64,000 nt of DNA from VSJD01 sp964617825 (GTDB taxonomy: Bacteria > Verrucomicrobiota > Kiritimatiellia > JAAZAB01), in assembly GCA_964617825.1 (NCBI GenBank), contig CAZTWL010000022.1, positions 1-64,000 of the forward strand, read 5' to 3'. The notes below the pieces were generated by a model. It had not been told where the DNA came from. It was given only the letters and a program-made list of their open reading frames with translations, and did no database searches. Position 1 is the stretch's first letter. Each line of letters begins with the position of its first letter. Of this stretch, positions 34,930 to 43,571 are shown piece by piece. The position numbers and the translations under genes are program-made.

Positions 34930-36210
34930 TCATTTATAGCCGCGCTTTATTCCCTTGGCAGCGATATCGTGCCGATAATGAACGCCCGGGAACGTAATCA
35001 GGTTCACGGCCTGATAAGCCCTGGCAGCCGTTTCGGACAGCGTCCGGCCCAGCGCCGTGACGCCCAGCACCCGTCCGCCGGCAGTCACAATCTGGCCGCC
35101 GGCCATTTTGGTTCCCGCATGAAACACCATGGTCGCGCTCAGCGCCGCAGCTTCCTTGAGACCGGCGATGGCATCGCCCTTGCGATAGGCGCCGGGATAT
35201 CCGCCGGCCGTCATAACCACGCATACGCAGGCTTCTGGCCGGCAGGCCTCATGCTCCGGCAATAATTTTCCGTCAATACAGGCTTCCATGGCCGCGATCA
35301 AGTCGCCTTTGAGCCGCGGCAGGATGACCTGCGTTTCCGGGTCGCCAAACCGGCAGTTGAATTCCAAAACCTTGGGACCGGCGGCGGTCAGCATCAAACC
35401 CGCATACAGTACGCCGCGGTAGGTAATGCCCCGTCGGCGCACTTCCTTCAGCGTCGGCTTAAAAATCGTGTTCAGAACCATTTCACGAAAGGCGGCCGAT
35501 TCCATCGGCGCCGGCGAATAGGCGCCCATGCCGCCCGTGTTCAAGCCCAGGTCGTTATCCAGGGCCCGTTTATGGTCCTGTGCGGACGGAAGCAGGACGG
35601 CCTGACGGCCATCCACGAGGGCGAGGATCGAGACCTCCTCGCCTTCCAGGAATTCCTCCACAAGGATCCGGCAGCCGGCGGCGCCGAACACCTGTCGAAT
35701 CATGACGGCATTCACGGCCTCTTCGGCTTCGCGGGCATTGGCGCAAATGAGCACGCCCTTGCCGGCCGCCACGCCATCGGCCTTGACCACCAGCGGGCCA
35801 TTAGCCGCGCGAACATAGGCCAGCGCTTCTTTCGCGTCCGTAAAAACCGCGGACTGCGCCGTCGGCACGCCGGCGGACTGCAGGACAGATTTGGCAAATG
35901 CCTTGCTGCCTTCCAATTGGGCGGCATCGCGGCCGGGGCCGAAGACGCGCAGGCCTTCGGCCTGCAAGCGATCGGCAAGTCCCGCGCACAGCGGCGCCTC
36001 GGGTCCGATGACCGTCAGGTCCGGCTTCTCCCGGCAAGCCCAGGCCAGCAGGCCGTCGATATCTTCGGCCGCCAAAGGCAGATTGACGCCGAGTTCCGCC
36101 GTGCCGGCATTGCCGGGCGCGCAAAACAAAGACGGATGCCGCGGGGATTGGGCCAATTTCCAAGCAATGGCATGCTCGCGTCCGCCGCCGCCAACAATCA
36201 AGATTTTCAT
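34930..36210 (-). CDS. purD: Phosphoribosylamine-glycine ligase PurD
   Basis: 426 residues, the normal PurD length, from the ATG at 36210 (GGAG about ten bases ahead). An in-frame start at 36252 adds a non-conserved leader. MKILIVGGGGREHAIAWKLAQS is the canonical N terminus. The ATP-grasp domain follows with FAKSVLQSAGVPTA, PLVVKADGVAAGKGVLI and LNTGGMGAYSPAP, and the glycine-binding EFNCRFGDPETQVILPRL. It joins glycine to phosphoribosylamine in purine synthesis, using the glycine made by the GlyA domain encoded 3.5 kb downstream. Confidence 0.95.
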   Translation of the reverse strand: MKILIVGGGGREHAIAWKLAQSPRHPSLFCAPGNAGTAELGVNLPLAAEDIDGLLAWACREKPDLTVIGPEAPLCAGLADRLQAEGLRVFGPGRDAAQLEGSKAFAKSVLQSAGVPTAQSAVFTDAKEALAYVRAANGPLVVKADGVAAGKGVLICANAREAEEAVNAVMIRQVFGAAGCRILVEEFLEGEEVSILALVDGRQAVLLPSAQDHKRALDNDLGLNTGGMGAYSPAPMESAAFREMVLNTIFKPTLKEVRRRGITYRGVLYAGLMLTAAGPKVLEFNCRFGDPETQVILPRLKGDLIAAMEACIDGKLLPEHEACRPEACVCVVMTAGGYPGAYRKGDAIAGLKEAAALSATMVFHAGTKMAGGQIVTAGGRVLGVTALGRTLSETAARAYQAVNLITFPGVHYRHDIAAKGIKRGYK

Positions 36211-36487
36211 GCTTTTTTCTCCATCCGCGGCGCGGCGTTCATGGTCCGGCACGCGTGATTTGTCCGCGTCGCGGCAACGTTTTTCAAGGCAGCCGTTTGC
36301 GGAGTTAGCGCGAAATTTACCGGAATGCGCATACGCCGTCCAGCGCGAATGCGCCGGACGAAAGCACGGCCGGCGCCCCGGCGCGATTGTTGCGCGCCTT
36401 GAAATTAATAGTAAATACGGTTGACTTCTATGAAACCCACGTTAAATTGGCCGGCGTGTTTCATCAACCGGGAGGGCGGCGAATCCG

Positions 36488-37342
36488 ATGCAGGTGCTTC
36501 TATTGGCTTTGGGCAGCATGGTATGCGCGGCGGCCAACGATTTCGTTTTCAAGCTTTACGCCCGCCGGCATGACTCCACCGGATCCTACCTGGCCATCAT
36601 CGGCCTTGCGATGGTCGGCGTTTTCGCATTCTGCCTGCCGTCGCCGGACTGCTTGCTGGATCCAACCACGCTTTTCTGGGGAATTATCGCCAGCTTTTTT
36701 TCGATTTCCGCCAACGTTTTGCTGGTAAAGGCGCTGGCCAAGGAAGACGTTGGCATCTGTTCCACCATATACCGGTTGAATCTCGTGCCGGCCGCGTTTT
36801 TGGCGTTTATCCTTTTTAAAGAACCGGCGACTGTGCCGCGCCTGGCAGCCATTGCCGTCGGCATTGCGGCCATCTGGCTCTTCTCCTGGCCCTCGGGCAA
36901 AGCGCAATCCAAAATCGTTTTTTCGCTTCCGATTTGCATGATGGCGCTGGCCAGCTTGCTGCGCGCCGGGATGGGACTCAGCTACAAAGCCGGGCTGCTG
37001 AACGGCGCCCATGAATACGGGCTGCTGGTCATCAATGGATTGGTCTGGGTCATCGGGGGCATCGTCTGCCACTTTGCGGTGGATCAAAAGAAATGGCGCA
37101 TTCCAAAAGCCACTTTGGGCTTTGGGGCAATTTCAGGTGTGCTGGTTTGCGGAATTGTGCTATTGATGATGCTGGCCTTGAAATACGGGGATGCCAGCGT
37201 AGTTTTGCCGGTGACGCAAATGAGTTTTGCTTTGACCGCCGTGGCGGGCATCGTGATCATCAAGGAGCCCTTGACCCGGCGGAAATGCCTGGGCATTGCG
37301 CTGGCCGTGATCTGCATTTTGCTTATGGGAATAAATCGCTGA
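36488..37342 (+). CDS. DMT/EamA-type membrane transporter
   Basis: 284 residues with ten predicted membrane helices arranged as two five-helix EamA repeats (about 1-125 and 145-284). ISANVLLVKALAKEDVGICSTIYRLNLVPAAFLAFILFKEP and VLPVTQMSFALTAVAGIVIIKEPLT (shown in shortened outline) are the paired repeat ends with the KEP motif. DMT transporters move small metabolites, commonly sugars, amino acids or nucleosides. Its stop codon overlaps the start of an XRE-cupin regulator, and a sugar-phosphate epimerase-like gene follows, suggesting a sugar as substrate. Confidence 0.85.
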   Translation: MQVLLLALGSMVCAAANDFVFKLYARRHDSTGSYLAIIGLAMVGVFAFCLPSPDCLLDPTTLFWGIIASFFSISANVLLVKALAKEDVGICSTIYRLNLVPAAFLAFILFKEPATVPRLAAIAVGIAAIWLFSWPSGKAQSKIVFSLPICMMALASLLRAGMGLSYKAGLLNGAHEYGLLVINGLVWVIGGIVCHFAVDQKKWRIPKATLGFGAISGVLVCGIVLLMMLALKYGDASVVLPVTQMSFALTAVAGIVIIKEPLTRRKCLGIALAVICILLMGINR

Positions 37343-37941
37343 TGCGTAAAAACCTTGTGGCCGACAACTCGCTCTTCAAGATCGGACTGAACATCCGCCA
37401 GGTCCGGAAGAAGCGCAACCTGTCCCTCTCCGATGTTGCGCGGCGCACGAACATTTCCAAGGGGCTGTTGTCCAAAATCGAAAACTTCCGGACGCTGCCT
37501 TCCCTGCCGGTTCTGGCCGCCATCGCGCAAAGTCTGAACCTGAAGCTCGAAAATCTCGTGGAAGGCATTGGTTTGGAATCCAAGACTGCCGGCCAATTTG
37601 TTGGCGTTGCGGACCGGGTGCCGCTAAAAAGGGAAAAAGCGCGCGGCTTCCATTACGCAACACTGATTGCCGCGGCGCTGGGCAATATCGGCTTCGAATC
37701 GGTCTTCCTGACCCTGGCGCCCGGCGCCAAACGCAAACCGGTATCGACCGACGGCCACGAATTCCTTTTCATTCTGAAAGGTAAAATCGAGTTCCTGATC
37801 GGCAACGAAACGATCGAACTTTCCGAAGGCGATGCCTATTATTTCGACGGGCGTCTGCCGCACACCTCCAGGAATACGACCAAATCCACGGCTGAATTAC
37901 TGGCCATCTATCTTTTGAATCAATCTATGGCCGCAAAATAA
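37342..37941 (+). CDS. XRE-family regulator with C-terminal cupin sensor domain
   Basis: 199 residues. The ATG at 37342 overlaps the transporter stop (TGATG). An HTH_3 domain occupies about 12-68 (IGLNIRQVRKKRNLSLSDVARRTNISKGLLSKIEN) and a cupin_2 domain about 120-195 (DGHEFLFILKGKIEFLIGNETIELSEGDAYYFDGRLPH), with the conserved His and Glu of the fold. Such proteins sense small molecules in the cupin barrel. The coupling to the transporter and to the following epimerase-like gene makes these three genes one regulated unit. Confidence 0.9.
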   Translation: MRKNLVADNSLFKIGLNIRQVRKKRNLSLSDVARRTNISKGLLSKIENFRTLPSLPVLAAIAQSLNLKLENLVEGIGLESKTAGQFVGVADRVPLKREKARGFHYATLIAAALGNIGFESVFLTLAPGAKRKPVSTDGHEFLFILKGKIEFLIGNETIELSEGDAYYFDGRLPHTSRNTTKSTAELLAIYLLNQSMAAK

Positions 37942-37958
37942 GGGACAAGGAAATCGCC

Positions 37959-38861
37959 ATGAAAATTGCAATCACTTCCGACTATATGATGCGCGCATAC
38001 GGCGAAGCGGAGGGCATCCGCCGTCTCGCCGATATCGGTTTTGACGGACTCGACTTTGGCTTGTTCAAATACCCCATGGACGGCGAACTGTTTGCCGGCA
38101 GCGAAGCGGCGCTTGAAGACTACTTTTCCGAATTGAAGGCCGTCGCCGACATGGCCGGCATTGTCATCAACCAGGTGCATTCGCAGATGCCTTCCTATTG
38201 GAACGGCAATCCTGAAAAAACCGCTTACACCTGGGCCGTGCAAAAAAAGGCCGTGCTGGTCGCGGCCTGTCTCGGCAGCCCCTATATTGTCGTTCATCCC
38301 GCCATACCCAGCCAGTATCGCTATACGACCTACCGCGCCGAGACGCGCGCAATCAATATGGAGTTTTACGGCGGGCTCACGCCTCTGCTGGAAAAATACC
38401 GGATCAAAATCGGCATCGAGAATATGTTCAACTACGATCCGGAAAAAAAACGCATTTGTCCGACTGCCTGCTCCGATGCCGAGGAAATGATCGACTACAT
38501 CGACGCCCTCGGTCCGCAGTATGCCGCCTGTCTGGACACGGGGCACAGCGTACTCTCCGGCTCCGGTCCCGCGGACATGGCGCGGAAACTCGGCCCGCGT
38601 CTGGAGCTATTGCATGTCCACGAAAACAATGGCCTCGACGACTGCCACATGGCGCCGATGATAGGGTTCAACCGCAAAACGCACTCCAGCGCCATTGACT
38701 GGGCGGAATTTGCCGCCGCGCTCAAGGAAATCGGCTATAAAGGCATGTTCAGCCTGGAGCCCGACAGCTTTTTCAGCGGCTACGGGCCCCATCTTGCGCA
38801 TGACGCGGCAATCCTGATGTATAAAATCTGCCGCGAATACATCTGGCAATATAAGCTGTAA
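37959..38861 (+). CDS. Sugar phosphate isomerase/epimerase (AP endonuclease 2-like TIM barrel)
   Basis: 300 residues with AGGACAAGGAAAT ahead of the start. The xylose-isomerase-like barrel shows the usual metal residues: NQVHSQMP, YIVVHPAIPS, KIGIENMFN (Glu ligand), AACLDTGHSVLSG (Asp and His), LELLHVHENNG and MFSLEPDSFF (C-terminal Glu). Members interconvert keto-sugars or their phosphates, such as inosose or tagatose epimerases. Substrate unknown. It is the third gene of the transporter-regulator-epimerase set. Confidence 0.85.
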   Translation: MKIAITSDYMMRAYGEAEGIRRLADIGFDGLDFGLFKYPMDGELFAGSEAALEDYFSELKAVADMAGIVINQVHSQMPSYWNGNPEKTAYTWAVQKKAVLVAACLGSPYIVVHPAIPSQYRYTTYRAETRAINMEFYGGLTPLLEKYRIKIGIENMFNYDPEKKRICPTACSDAEEMIDYIDALGPQYAACLDTGHSVLSGSGPADMARKLGPRLELLHVHENNGLDDCHMAPMIGFNRKTHSSAIDWAEFAAALKEIGYKGMFSLEPDSFFSGYGPHLAHDAAILMYKICREYIWQYKL

Positions 38862-38914
38862 CCGGAAATCGCCGAGGCTTCCTCTTTCCGCGATCCGCTT
38901 AACGAACGTGGGAA

Positions 38915-39835
38915 TCAAGGTTCGCGGAACGGCAACACATCGTCCAGGGAAGCGGCGCCGGCCAGGAGCATGATCAAACGGTCGACACCGAGCGCTATGC
39001 CGGCCGCGGGCGGCATGCCGGATTTCAGGGCCGTCAGAAAATCTTCGTCCAGCGGATATACGGGGTGGCCCAGGGCGCGGCGTTCAACGGCGCAGGCTTC
39101 GAAGCGCTTGCGCTGTTCCACGGGGTCGGTAAGTTCGCTGAACGCGTTGGCGATCTCAAGCCCGCCGATATAAAGCTCCCAGCGTTCCGCCACGCGCGGG
39201 TCTCCCGGCTTGCGGCGCGCCAGCGCCGCCACGTCCGCGGGATAATCCAGCAGCACCACCGGGCAGGCGGTCGGCAGATTCGGCTCAACCTTGCCGACCA
39301 TGTCCAGGTCGAAACGCTCGGCGTCGAAACGCTCGACCGGGTCCCAGCCGGCATATGTCCTGAACGCCTCGGACACGGTCAGCACCTCCCAGACCGGCAT
39401 CAACTCGATGCGGGTTTGGCGATAGTCCAGCCAGGTACGGCCCAGCGTTGCGGCAGCCACTGCCGCGATGAGGGCCTTGGTCTCCGCAAGGATATCCCGG
39501 TAATCGGCGTGAGTGCGATACCATTCCAGCATGGCGAATTCCGGGTTGTGTTTGTCACCGCGCTCGCCCTGCCGGAAGCAGGGGCCCATCTGGTACAAGC
39601 GCTCGCAGCCCGCGACCAGCAGGCGCTTCATATGCAGTTCCGGCGAAGTGCGCAGCCAGGACTTGCCCGAAGGCACGGCATCGATATGCAACTCCAGCGC
39701 AGGCGCGCCAATCCGAACGGGCGTTTCGACCTCAAGGAAGTTGCGCTCATCGAAAAACTGACGAATGGCCCGCAGAACGCGGGAGCGCAGGGCCAAGACC
39801 GGCGTGAAACGGGATAATGGAGAAGAGCCAGACAC
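38915..39835 (-). CDS. epmA: EF-P--(R)-beta-lysine ligase EpmA (GenX/PoxA)
   Basis: 306 residues, resembling a class II lysyl-tRNA synthetase catalytic domain without the anticodon-binding part. Motif 2 WLRTSPELHMKRLLVAGCERLYQMGPCFRQGERGDKHNPEF (outline: SPE, R, F-R-ERG-HNPEF) and motif 3 GIALGVDRLIMLL are intact. It attaches beta-lysine (or lysine) to a conserved lysine of EF-P. The EF-P gene lies directly upstream on the same strand, and that EF-P keeps the acceptor lysine. The lysine 2,3-aminomutase EpmB is not in the window. Confidence 0.9.
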   Translation of the reverse strand: MSGSSPLSRFTPVLALRSRVLRAIRQFFDERNFLEVETPVRIGAPALELHIDAVPSGKSWLRTSPELHMKRLLVAGCERLYQMGPCFRQGERGDKHNPEFAMLEWYRTHADYRDILAETKALIAAVAAATLGRTWLDYRQTRIELMPVWEVLTVSEAFRTYAGWDPVERFDAERFDLDMVGKVEPNLPTACPVVLLDYPADVAALARRKPGDPRVAERWELYIGGLEIANAFSELTDPVEQRKRFEACAVERRALGHPVYPLDEDFLTALKSGMPPAAGIALGVDRLIMLLAGAASLDDVLPFREP

Positions 39836-39944
39836 GATACATTGCTCTCAATTACTCGCCAGGCGTTCGGCAATCAGTGTGCGGCATCGCAAGCTAGCAT
39901 CGCGCCGACCCCGGCGCCCAACCCCTGCGATCGATGCCCCCAGC

Positions 39945-40508
39945 CTACGCCGTGCGAACGCGGTCGCTGTAGCCCCCGGTGCGCGTATCGATGCGGATGA
40001 CGTCGCCTTGATTGATGAAGAGCGGCACCTCGATTTCGTAACCGCCTTCGATCTTGGCCGGCTTAAGAACGTTTGTAGCCGTATTGCCGCGCGCGCCGGG
40101 CTCGGTTTCGATAATGGTTTTTTCGACGAACGTCGGCAGTTCCACGCCGATGGGCACATCGTTGTGAACCAGGATGGTAACCTCGATATCTTCCACAAGG
40201 AAAAAGCGATTATCGCCCAACACCTCCGTACGGACCGTCAACTGCTCGAAATTCTTGTCGATGAACACGTAGTCGTCACCGTCATTATAGGAATAGCGCA
40301 TGGTGCGCTCCTCCAACTTCGGCTCGCCCAGAGTGTCGTTGGATCGATAACTGCGCGTCAGCGTGGCGCCCGTGATCATGTTTTTCAGGCGGCAATTATA
40401 AATGGAGGCGCCTTTGCCCGGCTTAACGAAATTAAAGTCCGTAATGACGAACGGCACGCCGTCAATCTCAACGCGCAAACCCTTGCGTAAATCCGATGCA
40501 GAATACAT
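39945..40508 (-). CDS. efp: Translation elongation factor P
   Basis: 187 residues with the three-barrel EF-P layout: KOW-like domain I (1-65), OB domain II (66-130) and OB domain III (about 130-187, ending RVRTA). The loop FVKPGKGASIYNC carries Lys32, which corresponds to the beta-lysylated Lys34 of E. coli. EF-P relieves stalling at polyproline stretches. AGAGG stands ahead of the start. It precedes epmA by 109 bases; a sigma-70-like promoter is 48-76 bases ahead. Confidence 0.95.
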   Translation of the reverse strand: MYSASDLRKGLRVEIDGVPFVITDFNFVKPGKGASIYNCRLKNMITGATLTRSYRSNDTLGEPKLEERTMRYSYNDGDDYVFIDKNFEQLTVRTEVLGDNRFFLVEDIEVTILVHNDVPIGVELPTFVEKTIIETEPGARGNTATNVLKPAKIEGGYEIEVPLFINQGDVIRIDTRTGGYSDRVRTA

Positions 40509-40555
40509 GTTGCCACCTCTGATTTAATTGTCGGTTTATGACCCGGAGGACGCCT

Positions 40556-40584
40556 TTAATAATACGAAACCGGCGGCTTGGCAA
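40556..40584 (-). promoter_or_regulatory. Sigma-70-type promoter of efp
   Basis: On the minus strand TTGCCA (40584-40579) is followed after 17 bases by TATTAA (40561-40556). These match five and four of six consensus positions. The site is 48 bases ahead of the efp start. Confidence 0.5.
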
Positions 40585-40689
40585 GTTTTTTTAAAAGAAA
40601 ACCGGTATTGACAGGCGCGCCAAAATAAGGCGAAATGATCGATATGCGGCAAGCAAGGCCGATTCGCGACAATACGAGGGAGCGAACTT

Positions 40690-40779
40690 ATGTCCGATTC
40701 CAATTTATGGCTGATCTTGGTGCCTGTGATTCTGATCGCAGCCCTGATCCTGTTTTTCCGCCTGACAAAGAAATCGTAG
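40690..40779 (+). CDS. 29-residue single-span membrane peptide
   Basis: A short frame with start ATG at 40690 and stop TAG at 40777-40779. GAGGGAG lies 8-12 bases ahead, a good Shine-Dalgarno. The product reads MSDSNLWLILV then PVILIAALILFF and ends RLTKKS: a polar N terminus, one hydrophobic span of about 18 residues and a positively charged C terminus, so the N terminus would face outward. A TTGACA at 40608 may be its -35 box, though no good -10 follows. It lies alone between divergent efp and a convergent flavoprotein gene. Function unknown. Such peptides often modulate a membrane complex. Confidence 0.5.
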   Translation: MSDSNLWLILVPVILIAALILFFRLTKKS

Positions 40780-40792
40780 GCCGGCCGTGGGC

Positions 40793-41371
40793 TCAGGCGC
40801 CGGTTACACGTTTCAGCAGCCAGGCCATGTTTTGACCAAGGACCTTCATGGTCCGCACGCCTTCTTCGTCTTTTTGCGCATCCCCTTTTTCGCGCCCTAC
40901 GGCGATATTCCAATAACTCGAGCCGGGCACGATCATCTGGCTGATCAAAAAGAAATGGTTGATCGAATCGAAGGCATGGATCGCGCCGGCCCGGCGCACG
41001 GCTACCACAGCCGCGCCGACTTTACGCCGGAACATGCCATCGTTGGCTATGGCGGTCATCCCGGCGCGATCGATGAGCATCTTGAGGTCGGCGGTCAGAT
41101 CGGCAAAATAAGTGGGGGATCCCAGCAGGATGCCATCCGCCGCCAGCATTTTGTCGATACAGTCATTCAGGCCGTCATCAGCCAGGGCACAATGCCGGTT
41201 TTTCGCTTTAAAACACTGGTAACAGGCCCGGCAACCCCTGAGCTTGAGGTCGGCCAGTTGCACCAGCTCGGTCCGGATGCCCTCGCGTTCCAGTTCCTGC
41301 AGGACATGCCCGAGCATGTCGGCGGTGTTGCCGTTCTTGCGGGGACTGCCGTTAAAAGCCACGACTTTCAT
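40793..41371 (-). CDS. Iron-sulfur flavoprotein / NADPH-dependent FMN reductase family
   Basis: 192 residues from the ATG at 41371, with AGGAGG seven bases ahead; an in-frame start at 41422 has none. The flavodoxin-like fold begins KVVAFNGSPRKNGNTADML (FMN phosphate loop). CRACYQCFKAKNRHC places four cysteines (C-x2-C-x2-C-x6-C) as in iron-sulfur flavoproteins of anaerobes. GILLGSPTYFADLTADLKMLIDRAG is the second FMN-contact region. The protein moves electrons between low-potential carriers and an acceptor. Its presence fits an anaerobic lifestyle. Confidence 0.9.
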   Translation of the reverse strand: MKVVAFNGSPRKNGNTADMLGHVLQELEREGIRTELVQLADLKLRGCRACYQCFKAKNRHCALADDGLNDCIDKMLAADGILLGSPTYFADLTADLKMLIDRAGMTAIANDGMFRRKVGAAVVAVRRAGAIHAFDSINHFFLISQMIVPGSSYWNIAVGREKGDAQKDEEGVRTMKVLGQNMAWLLKRVTGA

Positions 41372-41418
41372 GAGTTCCTCCTGTTCCGCATCCATGAAAG
41401 GATCGCCAACATCGCCGA

Positions 41419-42204
41419 TCATTTGGTCATTTCATCGGGAATCCAGCGGCGGCGAATGGTATCCAGCGTGCCATCCTGTTTCCACTGCGCCAGGACCTTA
41501 TTCAAGTCCGCCAGCAAATCCGTATCGGACTTCTTGACGCCCCAGGCAATGGATTGCGTGGGGGACCTGATCGGCACCGTGGTCAGATCCGCTTCATTCT
41601 CGGAGGCCAGCCAGATGATGATGGGCGCATCGTGAATGTAAATATCGACCATTTTGCAGCAAAGCGCCTGGGCGGCGTCAGCCGGGTCCAGGTTGCCGAC
41701 ACTGGCGGCATTGCGGCAGACCTGCTGGACAAAAATATCGCCGGTCGTCTTGCGCTGGACGGCAAAATTGGCGTTCGCCCCGCAAATCTGCAGCGATGAG
41801 CCGTAACGCATCAGGTCCGTGCGCCGGATCAGGGCCATTTGACCCTGTTGGAGGTGCGGCTCGCAGAAGGCAATCCGGACCTGGCGTTCGCGCGTAATGG
41901 TCATGCCCGACATGATGACGTCGAACTTGTCGGCCAAGAGCAAATTAATCTGCTGATCCCAGGGTACTTCCACAAACTTCAAGGGCCGGTCCAAAGCCTT
42001 GGCCATTTCGCGCGCCAAGTCCGCTTCCAGGCCGAGGATTTTATTGCTTTTCTTGAAGATAATGGGCGGGCAATCCGGGGTGATGCCGACATAAAGGGTC
42101 GGATTCTTGCTGTCACTGGACTCCGGCAATGTTTTGCATCCGGTGAAAAAGACGCCGCTACCCAGAACCAATAGCGTCATGAGTCCCGCCATAACCTTGT
42201 GCAT
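41419..42204 (-). CDS. Extracellular solute-binding lipoprotein (SBP_bac_3, amino-acid type)
   Basis: 261 residues with a lipoprotein signal (MAGLMTLLVLGSGVFFTGC, lipobox TGC near residue 23). The family-3 binding fold follows: TLYVGITPDCPPIIFKKSNKILGLEADLAREMAKALDRPLKFV, then WDQQINLLLADKFDVIMSGMTITRERQV (given here in outline: the VGITPDxPP start and the DVIMSGMTIT hinge). It captures amino acids or opines outside the membrane for an ABC importer, but no permease or ATPase gene is next to it. It could instead act as a sensor. The stop lies 47 bases ahead of the flavoprotein gene. Confidence 0.85.
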   Translation of the reverse strand: MHKVMAGLMTLLVLGSGVFFTGCKTLPESSDSKNPTLYVGITPDCPPIIFKKSNKILGLEADLAREMAKALDRPLKFVEVPWDQQINLLLADKFDVIMSGMTITRERQVRIAFCEPHLQQGQMALIRRTDLMRYGSSLQICGANANFAVQRKTTGDIFVQQVCRNAASVGNLDPADAAQALCCKMVDIYIHDAPIIIWLASENEADLTTVPIRSPTQSIAWGVKKSDTDLLADLNKVLAQWKQDGTLDTIRRRWIPDEMTK

Positions 42205-42663
42205 ATGCCCCTGCCTTTCGAATAAAAATTGGATCCAAATTCCTGCTTGCGGGTATTTATCTTATCGTCCCGCCAAAATGAATCAATGGGAAAATAAGAT
42301 TCTATTCTCGCACGCCGCCAACACAAGGCGGTTGCCTGTAACCGGCCAGAATAATCAAAATTGACCTGCTCATTCGCTTATCAACGCGTATTGCCTATGC
42401 TGATGCAAGCTGTTTGTCTAATGTCCAGCCCTGAGCCCGAGGCTTCCCGTGTTGACCCCGTTCTCCATGGGGCGGGGATGTGCCCGCCGCAACGGCCATT
42501 CTCGATCGCTTCCCGCATCATGCCGAGATCATCCAGATCACCGGCAAAAGTTACTGGATGAAAGAGCGGGCTTGCAAAAGGGACCCGAAATGATATTCGT
42601 TAACTTAACTGGCTGGTTTTGATCCGACCCGTGACAATTGTGACAAAACGAGTAGATGTACAT
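42205..42663. other. 459-base space with an IS21 remnant
   Basis: Divergent region between the solute-binding protein and the second GRE activase. The part 42205-42440 shows no gene. A fragment of IS21 istB occupies 42466-42593. No strong promoter was found for the activase; a short direct repeat of TGACAA (42629 and 42637) lies about 30 bases ahead of its start. Confidence 0.5.
42466..42593 (+). pseudogene. Remnant of IS21-family helper ATPase IstB (C terminus)
   Basis: The plus-strand frame reads DVPAATAILDRFPHHAEIIQ then ITGKSYWMKERACKRDPK and a stop at 42591-42593. The segment AILDRFxHHAEIIxITGxSYxxK is the conserved end of IstB DnaA-like ATPases. Nothing upstream continues the ATPase domain, so only the last 40 or so residues remain. 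It marks a former IS21 insertion immediately ahead of the foreign-looking GRE pair. Confidence 0.75.
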
Positions 42664-43545
42664 ATGACTGCCAATATTACGGACATGAAACGATTTGCCG
42701 TACATGACGGCGACGGCATCCGTACCACGGTGTTTTTCAAGGGATGCCCCCTTAAATGCGTGTGGTGCCACAATCCCGAAACGATAAAAGCCCCGCGGCA
42801 GATCGGATTTTACGAGCACAAGTGCACGCTGTGCGGAAAATGCGCCATGATCTGTCCCTGTCACACGATTGAGAACGGAAAGCACCTGTTCGACCGCAAA
42901 CAGTGCGTGACATGCGGCAAGTGCGTAAGGGAATGCCTGAACGACGCGCTGATCTCTTACGGGAAGGAAGTACCCATTGAGGAAATCTGCGAGCAGCTCC
43001 TCGAGGATAAAGCGTTCTACGAGCAAAGCGGAGGAGGCATCACCCTGTCGGGCGGTGAGTGTCTGCTCCAGCCCGATGCCTGCCTCGCCATTCTCAAAGC
43101 CATGAAGGAGGCGGGCGTGCAGACCGCGGTGGACACCTGCGGCTGTGTCCCCTGTTCCAGCATTGAGAAGGTCATGCCCTATACGGATGTGTTCCTCTAT
43201 GATCTTAAGGCCATCGATGAGGACGTGCATATCAACTGCACGGGTATGTCCAATAAACTGATTCTTGAAAATCTCAAGAAAATCGACGAAGCGGGCGGAA
43301 GCATCGAAATCCGCTATCCCTATGTGCCCGATTACAACTCCGACCAGGCAGGGAAAATCTGCGCATTCATTGGCGCCCTTTCCCATGTGGTGAAAACACG
43401 AGTTCTTGCCTGCCACAATTTCGCACGGTCGAAATATAATGCACTCAGTTTCCCCGACACCCTGCCGCCCACCGTGCCCGAGAAGGCGGAGGTGGAAGCC
43501 GTCCGCGCCTATTTCCGCGAGCACGGTGTTCCCTGCCGTGAATAA
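42664..43545 (+). CDS. Glycyl radical enzyme activase (radical SAM), second copy
   Basis: 293 residues from the ATG at 42664. It has DGDGIRTTVFFKGCPLKCVWCHNPE with the radical SAM CxxxCxxC, and two ferredoxin-like clusters CTLCGKCAMICPCH and CVTCGKCVRECLND. SGGGITLSGGECL is the SAM-binding block. It shares its whole plan with the activase at 25187 but is clearly divergent. Codon choice here differs from the flanking chromosome (frequent CTC, TCC and CCC, few of the CTG/GGC-rich blocks). It stands 26 bases ahead of its partner GRE, which begins after AAGGAGG. Confidence 0.9.
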   Translation: MTANITDMKRFAVHDGDGIRTTVFFKGCPLKCVWCHNPETIKAPRQIGFYEHKCTLCGKCAMICPCHTIENGKHLFDRKQCVTCGKCVRECLNDALISYGKEVPIEEICEQLLEDKAFYEQSGGGITLSGGECLLQPDACLAILKAMKEAGVQTAVDTCGCVPCSSIEKVMPYTDVFLYDLKAIDEDVHINCTGMSNKLILENLKKIDEAGGSIEIRYPYVPDYNSDQAGKICAFIGALSHVVKTRVLACHNFARSKYNALSFPDTLPPTVPEKAEVEAVRAYFREHGVPCRE

Positions 43546-43571
43546 TTCGCGATACTAAGGAGGAAAAAACT

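Noticed and set aside
42205..42663. CRISPR or tandem repeats near the second GRE
   Set aside because: Only a pair of short TGACAA copies; no regular spacing. No CRISPR array was seen anywhere in the window.
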